Origin: an uncultured Methanomicrobiales archaeon | GTDB taxonomy: Archaea > Halobacteriota > Methanomicrobia > Methanomicrobiales > Methanospirillaceae | Reading direction: 5' to 3' | Assembly: GCA_903832665.1 (NCBI GenBank) | Contig: CAILCG010000024.1 | Span: forward strand, 1 to 64,000 | DNA: 64,000 bases | Shown here: piece after piece, positions 36,150 to 45,774 of the stretch | How positions within the stretch are numbered: the stretch's first letter is position 1 | How the letters are laid out: each line of letters begins with the position of its first letter | Translations under genes and position numbers: made by a program | The notes under the pieces: model-generated | What the model was told of the DNA's origin: nothing | Databases searched by the model: none | What the model saw: only the letters and a program-made list of their open reading frames with translations

Positions 36150-37454
36150 TTACATCGACCTCTTATCGATAACTTTCTTTGATTTCCCCTCAAATCTGGG
36201 TAATGAGCCCGCTTCGACTAGTTCGATATCTACATTCACGTTCAGGGAATTCCTGAGCCGGTGTTCAACTTTCTGCCTTACCAGCATAAGATCATTGATT
36301 TTGTCACTGAATGATTCTTTGTTCAGTTCTACGCGAACAAGCATATCGTCAAGGGCCCCTTTACGGGTAACTTCGATCTGGAAATGTTCACCTACTTCGG
36401 GAATTGCCATGAGGGCATACTCGATCTGTGACGGGAAGACGTTGATACCCCGTATGATTAGCATGTCGTCAACTCTCCCCTGGATCCGCTGGATCCTCGG
36501 GTGTGTTCTGCCACAGGCACACACATCTTCCTCCATTGTCGTGATATCCCCAATGCGATACCGGATCATGGGGAGTGCTTCTTTCTGCAGGATGGTGATG
36601 GTGAGTTCACCCTTTTCCCCGGTTTCAAGGGATTCGCCGGTCTTGGGATCGATAATTTCCACAAGGGCGATGTCTGACCAGATGTGGAACCCTTTCTGTT
36701 CCGCACATTCGGTAAACATCGGGCCGGACAGTTCGCTCGTGCCGTAAATATCATAGGCGCAGATACCAAGCCATTCCTGGATGCGGTTGCGCATACCTTC
36801 GGTCCACGGTTCAGCACCAAGAATTCCGGTGCGCAGCTGGGTATCTTTTTTGATATTTACCCCCATTTTCTCTGCAACTTCTCCGATATGCAGGAGATAG
36901 GAAGGGGTACAGGCTATCGCGGTTGCTCCAAGATCCTGCATCAATTCTATCTGGCGTTCCGTGTTTCCTACACTGGTTGGAAGTACTGTTGCCCCGATAC
37001 GCTCGGCGCCATAATGCATCCCCAGCCCTCCGGTGAAAAGGCCATATCCATAACTTACCTGGATCACATCTCCCCTGCCCAGACCGATTGAGGTGAGACC
37101 TCTGGCAAGCGAGGTTGACCAGTTGTCCAGGTCGTTTTGTGTATACCCGACGACGGTGGGTTTCCCTGTTGTTCCTGAAGATACATGATAGCGGACGAGT
37201 TCGTCTTTTGTTGCGGTGAAAATCTTATCCGGGTAATTGTCCCTGAGATCACGCTTGAACATGAACGGGAGTTTATGAACATCAGAAAGTTTGTGGATAT
37301 CATCCGGGTGAACTTTCTGCTCTTTCATCCGATTATGGTAAAATAGAGAGAAACTGTACAGCCGGTACACAAGGCTCTTGAGCAGTTTGTACTGCATTCT
37401 CTGCAGATCTTCTCTGGGCATTTCCTCGATTCGTGGATCCCAACACTTCATCAA
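36150..37454 (-). CDS. paaK: Phenylacetate-CoA ligase family protein (second of pair)
   Basis: A 434-residue acyl-adenylate enzyme of the PaaK family. The ATP motif SSGTTGKPTVVGYT (about 90-103), YGTSELSGP and the C-terminal LPRFEGKSKKVIDKR region are intact. In methanogens, aryl-CoA ligases of this type recycle phenylacetate, indoleacetate or similar acids for aromatic amino-acid synthesis through 2-oxoacid ferredoxin oxidoreductases. It overlaps the upstream paralogue by four bases (ATGA). Confidence 0.9.
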   Translation of the reverse strand: MMKCWDPRIEEMPREDLQRMQYKLLKSLVYRLYSFSLFYHNRMKEQKVHPDDIHKLSDVHKLPFMFKRDLRDNYPDKIFTATKDELVRYHVSSGTTGKPTVVGYTQNDLDNWSTSLARGLTSIGLGRGDVIQVSYGYGLFTGGLGMHYGAERIGATVLPTSVGNTERQIELMQDLGATAIACTPSYLLHIGEVAEKMGVNIKKDTQLRTGILGAEPWTEGMRNRIQEWLGICAYDIYGTSELSGPMFTECAEQKGFHIWSDIALVEIIDPKTGESLETGEKGELTITILQKEALPMIRYRIGDITTMEEDVCACGRTHPRIQRIQGRVDDMLIIRGINVFPSQIEYALMAIPEVGEHFQIEVTRKGALDDMLVRVELNKESFSDKINDLMLVRQKVEHRLRNSLNVNVDIELVEAGSLPRFEGKSKKVIDKRSM

Positions 37455-38740
37455 ATTGCCTCCCTTCTGTCTATCACGCGCTTCGCCTTCCCTTCAAAAC
37501 GGGGTAATGATCCGGGCTCAACAAGCCTGACCGTTGTTCGCAGTTCTAGGGTACCGCGAAGTTCTTTTCCCACTTTTTTCTGGATTTTTGCCAAATCCGT
37601 CAATTCACCACTGAAAACGTCCCGGTTAATCTCGACTTCGACAGTCATTTCGTCCAGATGATTAATTCTGTCGATATATACCATAAATTGATTGCCGACT
37701 TCCGGGATCTTGAGAAGCACGTGTTCAATCTGGGAGGGGAATACATTGATACCACGGATTACCAGCATGTCATCGCTCCTGCCGGTGATCCTGGCGATCT
37801 TCTGTGCTCTCTTACAAAGGCAGCCATCTTCCATCAGCATCGTGACATCCCCGGTACGGTATCTCAGGAGAGGCATAGCTTCTTTGACCAGCGGGGTCAC
37901 GACCAACTCCCCCCGCTCCCCGTCAGCGACGCGTTCTCCGGAAATCGGATCACTGATCTCAACCAGATAGGAATCATGCCAGATATGGAGCCCGTCGCGT
38001 TCCTTGCATTCGAATGCCACTCCGGGTCCAAAGAGTTCGCTTAATCCGTATGAATCAAATGCTGTAATTCCTAATCGTTTTTCAAGGGTTTTTCGTACAC
38101 TCTCTGACCATGGTTCGGCCCCAAAAATTCCGGTCTTAAGACTATCGAGAGATTCATCCATCTCTTCAGCAACTTCCGAAAGATGCATGGCGTAACTCGG
38201 TGTACAGTGAATGGCAGTCACGCCAAAATCCCTTATCATCTCTATCTGGCGCTTGGTGTTACCGGTTGCGCTGGGTATAACCGTCATACCGATCTTTTCT
38301 GCTCCATAGTGGAACCCGAGACCTCCGGTGAACATTCCATAATTTACCATGTTCTGGAAGATGTCTTCTTTTCCTATCCCGATCATCGTCATATTGCGTG
38401 CAATCAGGTCAGACCAGACATCCAGATCTTTTTTGGTATACCCTACGACCGTGGGTTTCCCGGTTGTTCCTGAAGTTGTGTGGATGCGGACAATTTCCCT
38501 GAGAGGTACTGCAAAAAGCCCGAAAGGATACCCATCCCGAAGATCCTGTTTTTTTGTAAAGGGGATTTTCTGGATATCATCCAGTGTTTTAATTGATGAC
38601 GCTGTTATTCCTGCATCAGAGAGACGTTTTTTAAAAAAACCAACCTTTTGTGCCTGCCTGATCGTTTTCTTCAAACGTTTGAGCTGAAGTGCCTGCAAAT
38701 CATCAGGTTTCAGGGTCTCAATCTTTTTATCCCAGAACAT
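37451..38740 (-). CDS. paaK: Phenylacetate-CoA ligase family protein (first of pair)
   Basis: A 429-residue paralogue of the next gene, sharing the TSGTTGKPTVVGYTKKDLD motif, YGLSELFGPGV and the same C-terminal LPRFEGKAKRVIDRR region. The two align end to end, which points to tandem duplication with possible specialisation for different aryl acids. It is the first gene of the paaK-paaK-ACT unit. Confidence 0.9.
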   Translation of the reverse strand: MFWDKKIETLKPDDLQALQLKRLKKTIRQAQKVGFFKKRLSDAGITASSIKTLDDIQKIPFTKKQDLRDGYPFGLFAVPLREIVRIHTTSGTTGKPTVVGYTKKDLDVWSDLIARNMTMIGIGKEDIFQNMVNYGMFTGGLGFHYGAEKIGMTVIPSATGNTKRQIEMIRDFGVTAIHCTPSYAMHLSEVAEEMDESLDSLKTGIFGAEPWSESVRKTLEKRLGITAFDSYGLSELFGPGVAFECKERDGLHIWHDSYLVEISDPISGERVADGERGELVVTPLVKEAMPLLRYRTGDVTMLMEDGCLCKRAQKIARITGRSDDMLVIRGINVFPSQIEHVLLKIPEVGNQFMVYIDRINHLDEMTVEVEINRDVFSGELTDLAKIQKKVGKELRGTLELRTTVRLVEPGSLPRFEGKAKRVIDRREAI

Positions 38741-38927
38741 CTACGACCTCTGTTATGCTATCGCATGACAAAATATGTCGTGGCTACGGTATATAATCAC
38801 TGAAATTTTGGAATTGAAAAATAGATATTAGGAGATTCTTGAATTTCTTTTGGAAAATGTGCAACGATGATTTAATCTGTGGAAATGTGGTAGTAATTAT
38901 CTGAATTGTGCAGGATCATACAAAGTT

Positions 38928-39860
38928 ATGCAGACAAATTATTCTTGGCTGTCGGTAAGTGGGTTTGGCTCTCACATAAAATCGACACAAAAAACATTGA
39001 TTATCCAGAAAAAAAACGGGCTTGAGGAATACCCTTTTGAATCGATAAAAAATCTTCTCATTGTCGGCGGGCATACCATAAGTTCAGCAACGATAACCCA
39101 ACTCATAAAAAAAGGTGCGGTCATCACTTTTTTTGAACCTGATGGCAATCCGATCGGGACTATCAGCCCTTTTGGCATTAATAATGACAGTGAGATTAAT
39201 CGCGTTCAGCAAACCGGATCACGGCACCGGTTTGCAACAGCCATTGCGCACGGGGCGTTAAGGTCCCGTCTTGTGGCCATCAATCGCTTACAGGAGAAGC
39301 AGAACATCTCACTGTTTTATGAAGGTGAGTCGGATTTCCTTCACAAATCCCTGGAGGAAATGGCATACCTGATCAAACTCGATGAGATTCGCCGGCTTCA
39401 CCGCATGACTTCCGATATGTACTATGAAATTATGTCGCGCAGCCTAAGGCCTGACATTGGATTCCGGCGAAGGACACTTCGCCCTCAGATAGATCCTGTG
39501 AATGCGATGCTATCATTTGGCTATGCAATGCTGTATGGGAATTGCTGTGTCTCCCTTATTGGTGCGAGGCTGGATCCTGACCTGGGCCTCCTGCATGAAG
39601 GTCATGGAAGCCTGGTGACAGATATTTCCGAATCGATGAAATCAGCAATGATTGATGATATGGTTTTTACCATCGCACGGGATTCCCTTACGCCGGATGA
39701 TTTTGAAGTTACTCACGATCGGTGTATGTTATCGGATGATTTGGCAAAAAATCTCATAAAAACATTTCATACAACAATAAATAATAATCAGATAACTGAA
39801 CAGGTCTCCAATCTTTCAAATGCGATCAGAAATAATGCTGAATTTAAAGCCCAGTACTGA
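38928..39860 (+). CDS. cas1: Solo Cas1-like integrase (no CRISPR locus)
   Basis: A 310-residue Cas1-family protein. The N-terminal beta domain (about 1-85, with NLLIVGGHTISSATITQLIKK) and the helical catalytic domain are recognisable. The core segment RPQIDPVNAMLSFGYAML (185-202), GARLDPDLGLLHEG with His223, and SLVTDISESMK with Asp232 and Glu235 match Cas1. At the position of the first catalytic Glu (Cas1 consensus IEG) the sequence reads LHRM, giving His158 by my manual alignment. No Cas2, other cas genes or repeats lie near. It fits the 'Cas1-solo' proteins reported from Methanomicrobiales. Function is unknown. Its 3' end overlaps acyP by 17 bases, tail to tail. Confidence 0.88.
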   Translation: MQTNYSWLSVSGFGSHIKSTQKTLIIQKKNGLEEYPFESIKNLLIVGGHTISSATITQLIKKGAVITFFEPDGNPIGTISPFGINNDSEINRVQQTGSRHRFATAIAHGALRSRLVAINRLQEKQNISLFYEGESDFLHKSLEEMAYLIKLDEIRRLHRMTSDMYYEIMSRSLRPDIGFRRRTLRPQIDPVNAMLSFGYAMLYGNCCVSLIGARLDPDLGLLHEGHGSLVTDISESMKSAMIDDMVFTIARDSLTPDDFEVTHDRCMLSDDLAKNLIKTFHTTINNNQITEQVSNLSNAIRNNAEFKAQY

Positions 39861-40137
39861 TATTCCCTTCACCTTTGATAATGGAAAAGTCCTCGAAATT
39901 TTTTAACTGAATTTCCGACTGTCGGAGATCCCTGATTACAGCACGGGGACATCCATACACCATTGATACAAATTTTTCTAGAATCATCAATTCCCCGGTT
40001 GCACAAATGTGAACCCTCCCGTCCGGTAGATTCATAACCGTGCCGCAGACTTTCAGATCGGTTGCGATTCTTCGAACGCATGCTCTGAATCCAACTTTCT
40101 GGACCCTTCCCGAGATTACTATCTCGATTGTTTGCAC
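39844..40137 (-). CDS. acyP: Acylphosphatase
   Basis: A 97-residue acylphosphatase hydrolysing carboxyl-phosphate bonds. The active-site loop GRVQKVGFRACV with its Arg (about residue 18) and the CGTVMNLPDGRVHI segment with the catalytic Asn are present. It starts two bases after the stop of the giant helical-repeat gene, so the two are co-transcribed. It overlaps the end of cas1. Confidence 0.92.
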   Translation of the reverse strand: MQTIEIVISGRVQKVGFRACVRRIATDLKVCGTVMNLPDGRVHICATGELMILEKFVSMVYGCPRAVIRDLRQSEIQLKNFEDFSIIKGEGNISTGL

Positions 40138-40139
40138 GT

Positions 40140-43100
40140 TTAGATCTCCTGCATTATTTTAATTGCAAGGCCTAGTTCATCGAAGACTTCATCCCGGAGA
40201 TTTGACTGGCGGATATTTGTGGCCGCGTCGATGGCGTAATCAAGTACTTCCTGTGCGGCTATTTCACAGCCAACCGCATGAATCTTCATTGCAATATCGC
40301 ACATGACAAACGCCCTGCGGGAAAGTGGCCGGATGATACGGGCTTCTTTTATCGCACTCTGCAGCATTCGTTTGGAAAGTTTTCCATTTCCCTCATTTCT
40401 GAACAGAATTGAAAGACTACAGAAAAAAAATGCTTCTTTTCCCCGATCGGCCACCGAATTGATAATGCGTTCAAGAGTTGCGATCTGATTGGGATGAGCT
40501 CCGTCAGAGATAATTTTCTCGGTAATTGCCCTGATTTTAACATAGTGGGGAGAGATCTCATAACTATCCTTTTGTCCCATCTGCACAAGGCGGTGAAGTC
40601 TTAAGCCGTCATCATCAATGGTCTGTGTGGTATCAATTGCGAAATTGAGATGTTTTTTATCATTACGCGTCGAGTAGAGCATTGAATATACTTGGGCAAC
40701 TTTGTCGCGGATTGTATCTGCTATATACTGGATGTTGATGCTTTTTGTCAATGAATCTGCCTTTTTTAACAGCGGCAGGACCGATTCATCATTATTACAT
40801 TGTAAAGCGAGCGGGATAATGTCCAGAATAATTGAGGCACGCTCATATGGTGAGGGAATTTTTTCTGTAGTTTCCATCATCAGTTTGAGGAGCTCAGCAC
40901 AGCGATCATCATCTTGTTTTATCATCCTGGATATCGCTATGAGGGAATTGATGTAATCGACCGGTACTTTAATAGGAGATACAACATCGAATGCAATATT
41001 TATCAATGCATCATCTGGAGCGATCGTATAAAGGTTGACTAGAGAAAACACAATCTGTTTGCGGGCTTTTGCACTATCCGGAAACTCTCCCGCATGCAGA
41101 ATAGTAATTCCTTCCTCCAGGCATTTTTCCGCTTTTTTCTGATCGATGTGGCAAAACAGGGTGGTAAGGTCTGCCAACACCATTACTTTGGAATACTGGT
41201 CGGGAAGATAATTCACTGAATCGAATATCGTATTGAGAATTTCTGATGCATACTCTGATTCTCCGGATTTAATAAGAGAGTCGGCCAGGTTTGATAATCC
41301 CATGAGGCGGTTGTAGGGATCCTGTATCAGATGAAGGACCCGATATATCAGATGGGAAATAACGGTATTTGATCGAGCCTGCACATTTCTTTGCAGGAGG
41401 TATGCCAATATTTCGTAAGAATCTGTTGAACCCGGCAGGGGGGTCTCCTCGTTGAGATTGGAGATAATCCGGGACATCATCGCATCCCGTTCCAATGGGT
41501 TGCCAATCTCAACAGCGTACATCGCCAGGGGGATGATAAAATCAGGGTTATCGCTTGTTTTGGAATAGGAAATTATCACATCAATTAATCCGGCAATTTT
41601 TAGTGAGATATGAGGTGTTTTTACATTTACCTTAATGATTTCCAGTGCACGTTCGAATGGAGGGATTGAGGTTGAAAAATCCAGAATCTGGGATTGGAAT
41701 TTTGAATCCTTCAGAATAATGCAACCGATTTTGATAAAATTCTCAGAGATCCGTTCACATAATTGAGTTTTTAGTACCGGATCGCCAATTTCCTGTGCGA
41801 TGAGGTACGCTTTTTCGAGTGCATCAGGGGACCGGTTGTCAATAGCATATTTGATGATCCCATCGATGATATTTGCCATTGCATAGGTTGCCAGATCTTT
41901 TTCAAGGAGGGAATTACTCCATTCTTTCATTCGTAAAAGGAGATCCAGATCACCCTGCTGAGCTGCCAGGATTGCTGCTTCATCAATAATTCTCCCCAAT
42001 GTGGCAGACCGGGTATTCTGTCCCTCAATCTGGCAGGTAAGTCCCACTGCTCTCTGAAGGAAATCACGGTTTTTTGTCTGCACACCCATTTGGGCAATTT
42101 TTATAACAATATTTGATATCGCTCGTTCTTTTATGGGTAATTCTTTGATAGAATCTGCGAGTTTAATCAGAATGCCCGGCTCATGGGAGTTGAGGAATGC
42201 TCTGTCTACCAGAAGGGTAATACATTCAAGGATAAGTGAATCCCGTCTTGGATGCAAGAGAAGGAGGTCTCTAAGCGAATGGATATGAACGACGATGTCA
42301 TCGAACGGAAAATTACGGGAAATTTCCATGATGGCTCTGGATATGGCACTATGAGAAATTTCTGCGGGAATGTTACAGAGAATTGAATCGTTTACTATGG
42401 CGATCGAATTATTTTTCACTCCCGCAATTAAAAGATTGGTAACACAATCGGTATATGAAGAGATATTTTCAGATTCAAAATTGACTTTCCCAAAGATATT
42501 GAGGGTAGATTCGAAATTTCCGGCACTGAGCATAATCTGCGAAAACTGAAGATAAACATGGGACAGATATACGTGATTGCAGTTTTTTTCTATAATGGGA
42601 ATCAGGTCGGAAAGGACGTTTATCTCATTTGAATGGCGGGCAACTGAAATCCCGGCTTTAATAATTTCCCGGATTGGATATTTATCCGGATTTGAAATCA
42701 GGTGCTGCAGTTTCATTGCGGATTCAAAGTACCAGGTATCCCCGCATTTCTCTGCTTTCCTGAGAAGATCAATGACAAGGGTCCCCGTAACAAATGGAAG
42801 GGCACTGCAGAGTGTCTGAAGGACTTTTACAATCTGTTTTTTATCTTTTTCGCGCTCGAGGAATTGCTCTGTCAGAGCGCTGATAATTTCGAGTTGTTTT
42901 TCAACAGAAATATCTTTGAAATTCCCGGAAAATTCTACAACGTCCGACAGATCCCGGGAAAATTCTGATCTGGCCCCCTTCTCAATAATGGAATTTATAC
43001 AATTCTGCCTGCGAATCTTCTGATGGATATCGGTGGCTATCCTGATACTTTCAAGCAATAACGATCGATTTTTTTCCAGAATCGCTATGGTTGCAGTCGC

Positions 43101-43697
43101 TTTTGCAAGTTCGGAATGAAGGACTGCACGTTTTGAGATATCTCCGATATCTTCAATGAGACTCAATGAGGTGTGGAGGCGTTTTTCATCGCGGGTGGTA
43201 ATTGCCCAGACGATCAAAAGCGGTATGATATCGATCATAATATCCGATCGGTATTTTCTGAAACTGATCCGATCGAGCATCAACATTCCTTCTTCTATGA
43301 ATGAAGTGTCTGCACGAGAAACTCCTGACTCAATGAGATCCCGTGCCATAAAGGCAAAAACACGTGACTGGTAACTTTTTTTCCCCAATATATTGGATAA
43401 GAAAAGAAGGGATTTTAACCAGGCTTCATCTTTTGTTTTAATGTATTGGGAGAGAATGCAGGAGAATAATGTTTCGATTTCATTGCTGGGAACATCTGAA
43501 AGTGCGTATAAAATTGAGGGAGTATTTGTTTTTATAGCAGTGTCAACCAGGAGATGATCCAGATCGGAGACAATTGTTTTTCTTGCATGTCTTCCCTGTG
43601 TAAGGTGGAGATTGTCAATACTACTTTTAACAATCTTCCAATCTTCTGGGGATAGCGCCTGCTGAACCTTATCGAATATTTCTGTGGGTTTTACCAT
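40140..43697 (-). CDS. Giant alpha-helical repeat protein of unknown function
   Basis: A 1185-residue soluble protein without signal peptide or membrane segments. It consists almost wholly of amphipathic helices, with recurrent blocks of about 35-60 residues of the type hydrophobic-xx-I..A...R...L..I, resembling HEAT/TPR-like superhelical scaffolds. Recurring elements such as SRIISNLNEE and ISRMIKQDDD illustrate the pattern. I recognise no catalytic motif. Such proteins usually act as scaffolds. It is in one unit with acyP and next to the solo cas1; whether that is functional is unknown. Confidence 0.7.
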   Translation of the reverse strand: MVKPTEIFDKVQQALSPEDWKIVKSSIDNLHLTQGRHARKTIVSDLDHLLVDTAIKTNTPSILYALSDVPSNEIETLFSCILSQYIKTKDEAWLKSLLFLSNILGKKSYQSRVFAFMARDLIESGVSRADTSFIEEGMLMLDRISFRKYRSDIMIDIIPLLIVWAITTRDEKRLHTSLSLIEDIGDISKRAVLHSELAKATATIAILEKNRSLLLESIRIATDIHQKIRRQNCINSIIEKGARSEFSRDLSDVVEFSGNFKDISVEKQLEIISALTEQFLEREKDKKQIVKVLQTLCSALPFVTGTLVIDLLRKAEKCGDTWYFESAMKLQHLISNPDKYPIREIIKAGISVARHSNEINVLSDLIPIIEKNCNHVYLSHVYLQFSQIMLSAGNFESTLNIFGKVNFESENISSYTDCVTNLLIAGVKNNSIAIVNDSILCNIPAEISHSAISRAIMEISRNFPFDDIVVHIHSLRDLLLLHPRRDSLILECITLLVDRAFLNSHEPGILIKLADSIKELPIKERAISNIVIKIAQMGVQTKNRDFLQRAVGLTCQIEGQNTRSATLGRIIDEAAILAAQQGDLDLLLRMKEWSNSLLEKDLATYAMANIIDGIIKYAIDNRSPDALEKAYLIAQEIGDPVLKTQLCERISENFIKIGCIILKDSKFQSQILDFSTSIPPFERALEIIKVNVKTPHISLKIAGLIDVIISYSKTSDNPDFIIPLAMYAVEIGNPLERDAMMSRIISNLNEETPLPGSTDSYEILAYLLQRNVQARSNTVISHLIYRVLHLIQDPYNRLMGLSNLADSLIKSGESEYASEILNTIFDSVNYLPDQYSKVMVLADLTTLFCHIDQKKAEKCLEEGITILHAGEFPDSAKARKQIVFSLVNLYTIAPDDALINIAFDVVSPIKVPVDYINSLIAISRMIKQDDDRCAELLKLMMETTEKIPSPYERASIILDIIPLALQCNNDESVLPLLKKADSLTKSINIQYIADTIRDKVAQVYSMLYSTRNDKKHLNFAIDTTQTIDDDGLRLHRLVQMGQKDSYEISPHYVKIRAITEKIISDGAHPNQIATLERIINSVADRGKEAFFFCSLSILFRNEGNGKLSKRMLQSAIKEARIIRPLSRRAFVMCDIAMKIHAVGCEIAAQEVLDYAIDAATNIRQSNLRDEVFDELGLAIKIMQEI

Positions 43698-43950
43698 TAT
43701 TTATTTCCCGATTGCGTAAATTCAGGTTATTTATTCTCAATTTAACCAAATTAATTAATAAACTTTACTATTCTATTTACGCATAATTTTATTTTTTTTC
43801 GGATACTAAAGCAAATTTAACGGTTTTTTAATTGATATCTCAATAATTGGACATTCCTTTTTAATAAATTCCAATAATTTCGATTAATACTCAAATCTGT
43901 CCATAAAAAGCAGTTTGTTTGGATAATCCTCAAAAATTATTCGGGTAGGC

Positions 43951-45324
43951 TCAGGTATTTCTTCCGGCAACTTTTTGGATTGAATTCATAATATCGTCAC
44001 GCAATTCCTTGCCCATTTCGATATTTTCAGCATCAAGAAATATTCTAATCAGGGGTTCTGTTCCCGATGCCCGTACCAGTGCCCAGGAATTTCCCTGAAA
44101 TATTTTCAGACCATCGGTCTCATCAATAATTTCATGAGAATAAGCAGATTTGAGTGCCTCGAGTATTGCTGCTCCACCGATTGCAGGAATTTTATCTTTG
44201 ATCATGTGCCGCTGCGGTAATTGTTCGAGTAAAAGTGATAATTTTTGTTTGCGCGACGCAAGGATAGCAACCATCATCGCAGCGGTCATCCCACCGTCGC
44301 GACAGAACTGGTGGTCGGGGAATATGAGTCCGCCATTCCCCTCACCCCCAAAGATAACAGGAGATCCTTTTTCAATAAGTGAACGCATCGTTCGGGCTAC
44401 ATAGATGCTTCCAACCGGGGTATAGATCACCGTACAGTTGTAATTTTTAGCTACGATCTCAACCATTTGTGAGGTGCTGACCGGTGTAACAATTACTCCT
44501 TTTTTGTCGCGGCATATGTGATCTGCGACCAATGCAAACTCCTGGTTTTCTTCAACAAATTGCCCTTTTTCATCAATGAAAACGGCGCGATCTGCATCCC
44601 CGTCGTGAGCACCGCCAAATGAAGCACCACTGCTGATTACGAGCGCTGCGAGCCCCATCAGCCCCTCCGGAGATGGCTCGGGAAGCCTTCCGGGAAATGT
44701 ACCATCCATAATTGCGTTGATCGTCAGCACCCTGCAACCCATTCCGGTGAGTATTTTCGATGTGGTTGCACAAGCGGGACCAGAACCCGGATCGACAACT
44801 ACCGTTATTCCATTCCCTATTTTTCCGGGAAAAAGATTGACGATCGCAGTGATGTAGTCTTCAATAAGATGAAGCGCGATGGTCTCTTTTCCCGCACCTT
44901 CCCAGGAGGTCGTTGAATACGAACGATCAAATATTCTTTGTTCGAGTTTGATGGTTTCCTCATCACCCATCTCGGTGCCATCAGATTCGATAATTTTTAC
45001 TCCATTATATTCCGGAGGATTATGAGAGGCAGTGATCATCGCCCCGCCATCAAAGTGTTCCTTAACAAGGTACTGCAGTGCCGGGGTAGGAAGTATGCCG
45101 CAGTCAATAACGTCGCATCCCACAGCGAGGAGACCGGCTTTGATCGCATTAATGAGTGTTTCACCACTGGTCCTTGTATCCCTGCCAACAGCGATACGTC
45201 CGTTTCTCATGGTACCAAGCGATTCTCCAATGGAGAGAACAAGTTCAGGTGTCAGGTCTTTTCCTACAATCCCTCTGACACCGTTAGTACCGAACAGCCG
45301 TTTCTGGATCTTTTTCGCTTCCAT
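43951..45324 (-). CDS. glmM: Phosphoglucosamine mutase / phosphomannomutase family
   Basis: A 457-residue alpha-D-phosphohexomutase. The phosphoserine loop TASHNPPEYNG (about 93-103), the metal loop DGDADRAVF, the sugar loop GGEGNGG and the phosphate-binding RASGTEPLIRIF are all intact. The FGTNGVRG start favours the GlmM-type subgroup making GlcN-1-P for UDP-GlcNAc. The ATG at 45324 follows a GGAG ribosome site and is preferred to GTG 45333. It is last in the DUF5806-mobB-glmM unit. Confidence 0.92.
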   Translation of the reverse strand: MEAKKIQKRLFGTNGVRGIVGKDLTPELVLSIGESLGTMRNGRIAVGRDTRTSGETLINAIKAGLLAVGCDVIDCGILPTPALQYLVKEHFDGGAMITASHNPPEYNGVKIIESDGTEMGDEETIKLEQRIFDRSYSTTSWEGAGKETIALHLIEDYITAIVNLFPGKIGNGITVVVDPGSGPACATTSKILTGMGCRVLTINAIMDGTFPGRLPEPSPEGLMGLAALVISSGASFGGAHDGDADRAVFIDEKGQFVEENQEFALVADHICRDKKGVIVTPVSTSQMVEIVAKNYNCTVIYTPVGSIYVARTMRSLIEKGSPVIFGGEGNGGLIFPDHQFCRDGGMTAAMMVAILASRKQKLSLLLEQLPQRHMIKDKIPAIGGAAILEALKSAYSHEIIDETDGLKIFQGNSWALVRASGTEPLIRIFLDAENIEMGKELRDDIMNSIQKVAGRNT

Positions 45325-45346
45325 ATTTTTCACTCCATTTTAATAT

Positions 45347-45763
45347 TTAAGGGCAAAAATCTTCGAATGCACCGATCGACGCAAGGACATCTTCCGGACA
45401 AGGATTGGTAAGAATGCAATTTTCTGTCTCGAGATTCCCGATGACGATCCGGGGAAAAGCTATTTGTTTAAATCCTTCGATGACTGCAAAATCAATTCCC
45501 TGGTCAAAGAGGAGATTCAGCGAATTATCTAAAGTGTTGTTACGTATCGCAACCACTGATTTATGAGCGTCGATTCCTACTGAAATTTCCGCCCCGGCCT
45601 CAAAAAAACCCGTGGTATCTTTTCCTTTTTCCAGCTCAAATTCATGGTCTCCCAGATGTTTGATGACTGCCACGCGACCCAGTGTTTTGAGGTGAGGGAC
45701 AAGCTGTTTGATGAATGTTGTTTTACCAGAATTCGATCTGCCAACAACCTGAATTATTTTCAT
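45347..45763 (-). CDS. mobB: Molybdopterin-guanine dinucleotide biosynthesis protein B
   Basis: A 138-residue P-loop GTPase that assists attachment of GMP to molybdopterin, needed for formylmethanofuran and formate dehydrogenases. The Walker A motif GRSNSGKTTFI (about 8-18), the AVIKHLGDHEFE segment and DFAVIEGFKQ are typical. The ATG at 45763 begins the P-loop fold directly; the longer start overlaps the upstream gene. Confidence 0.9.
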   Translation of the reverse strand: MKIIQVVGRSNSGKTTFIKQLVPHLKTLGRVAVIKHLGDHEFELEKGKDTTGFFEAGAEISVGIDAHKSVVAIRNNTLDNSLNLLFDQGIDFAVIEGFKQIAFPRIVIGNLETENCILTNPCPEDVLASIGAFEDFCP

Positions 45764-45774
45764 GGTTCCTGATC

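Noticed and set aside
38741-40137. CRISPR array near cas1
   Set aside because: No regularly spaced repeats are seen anywhere in the window; the cas1 is a solo gene.
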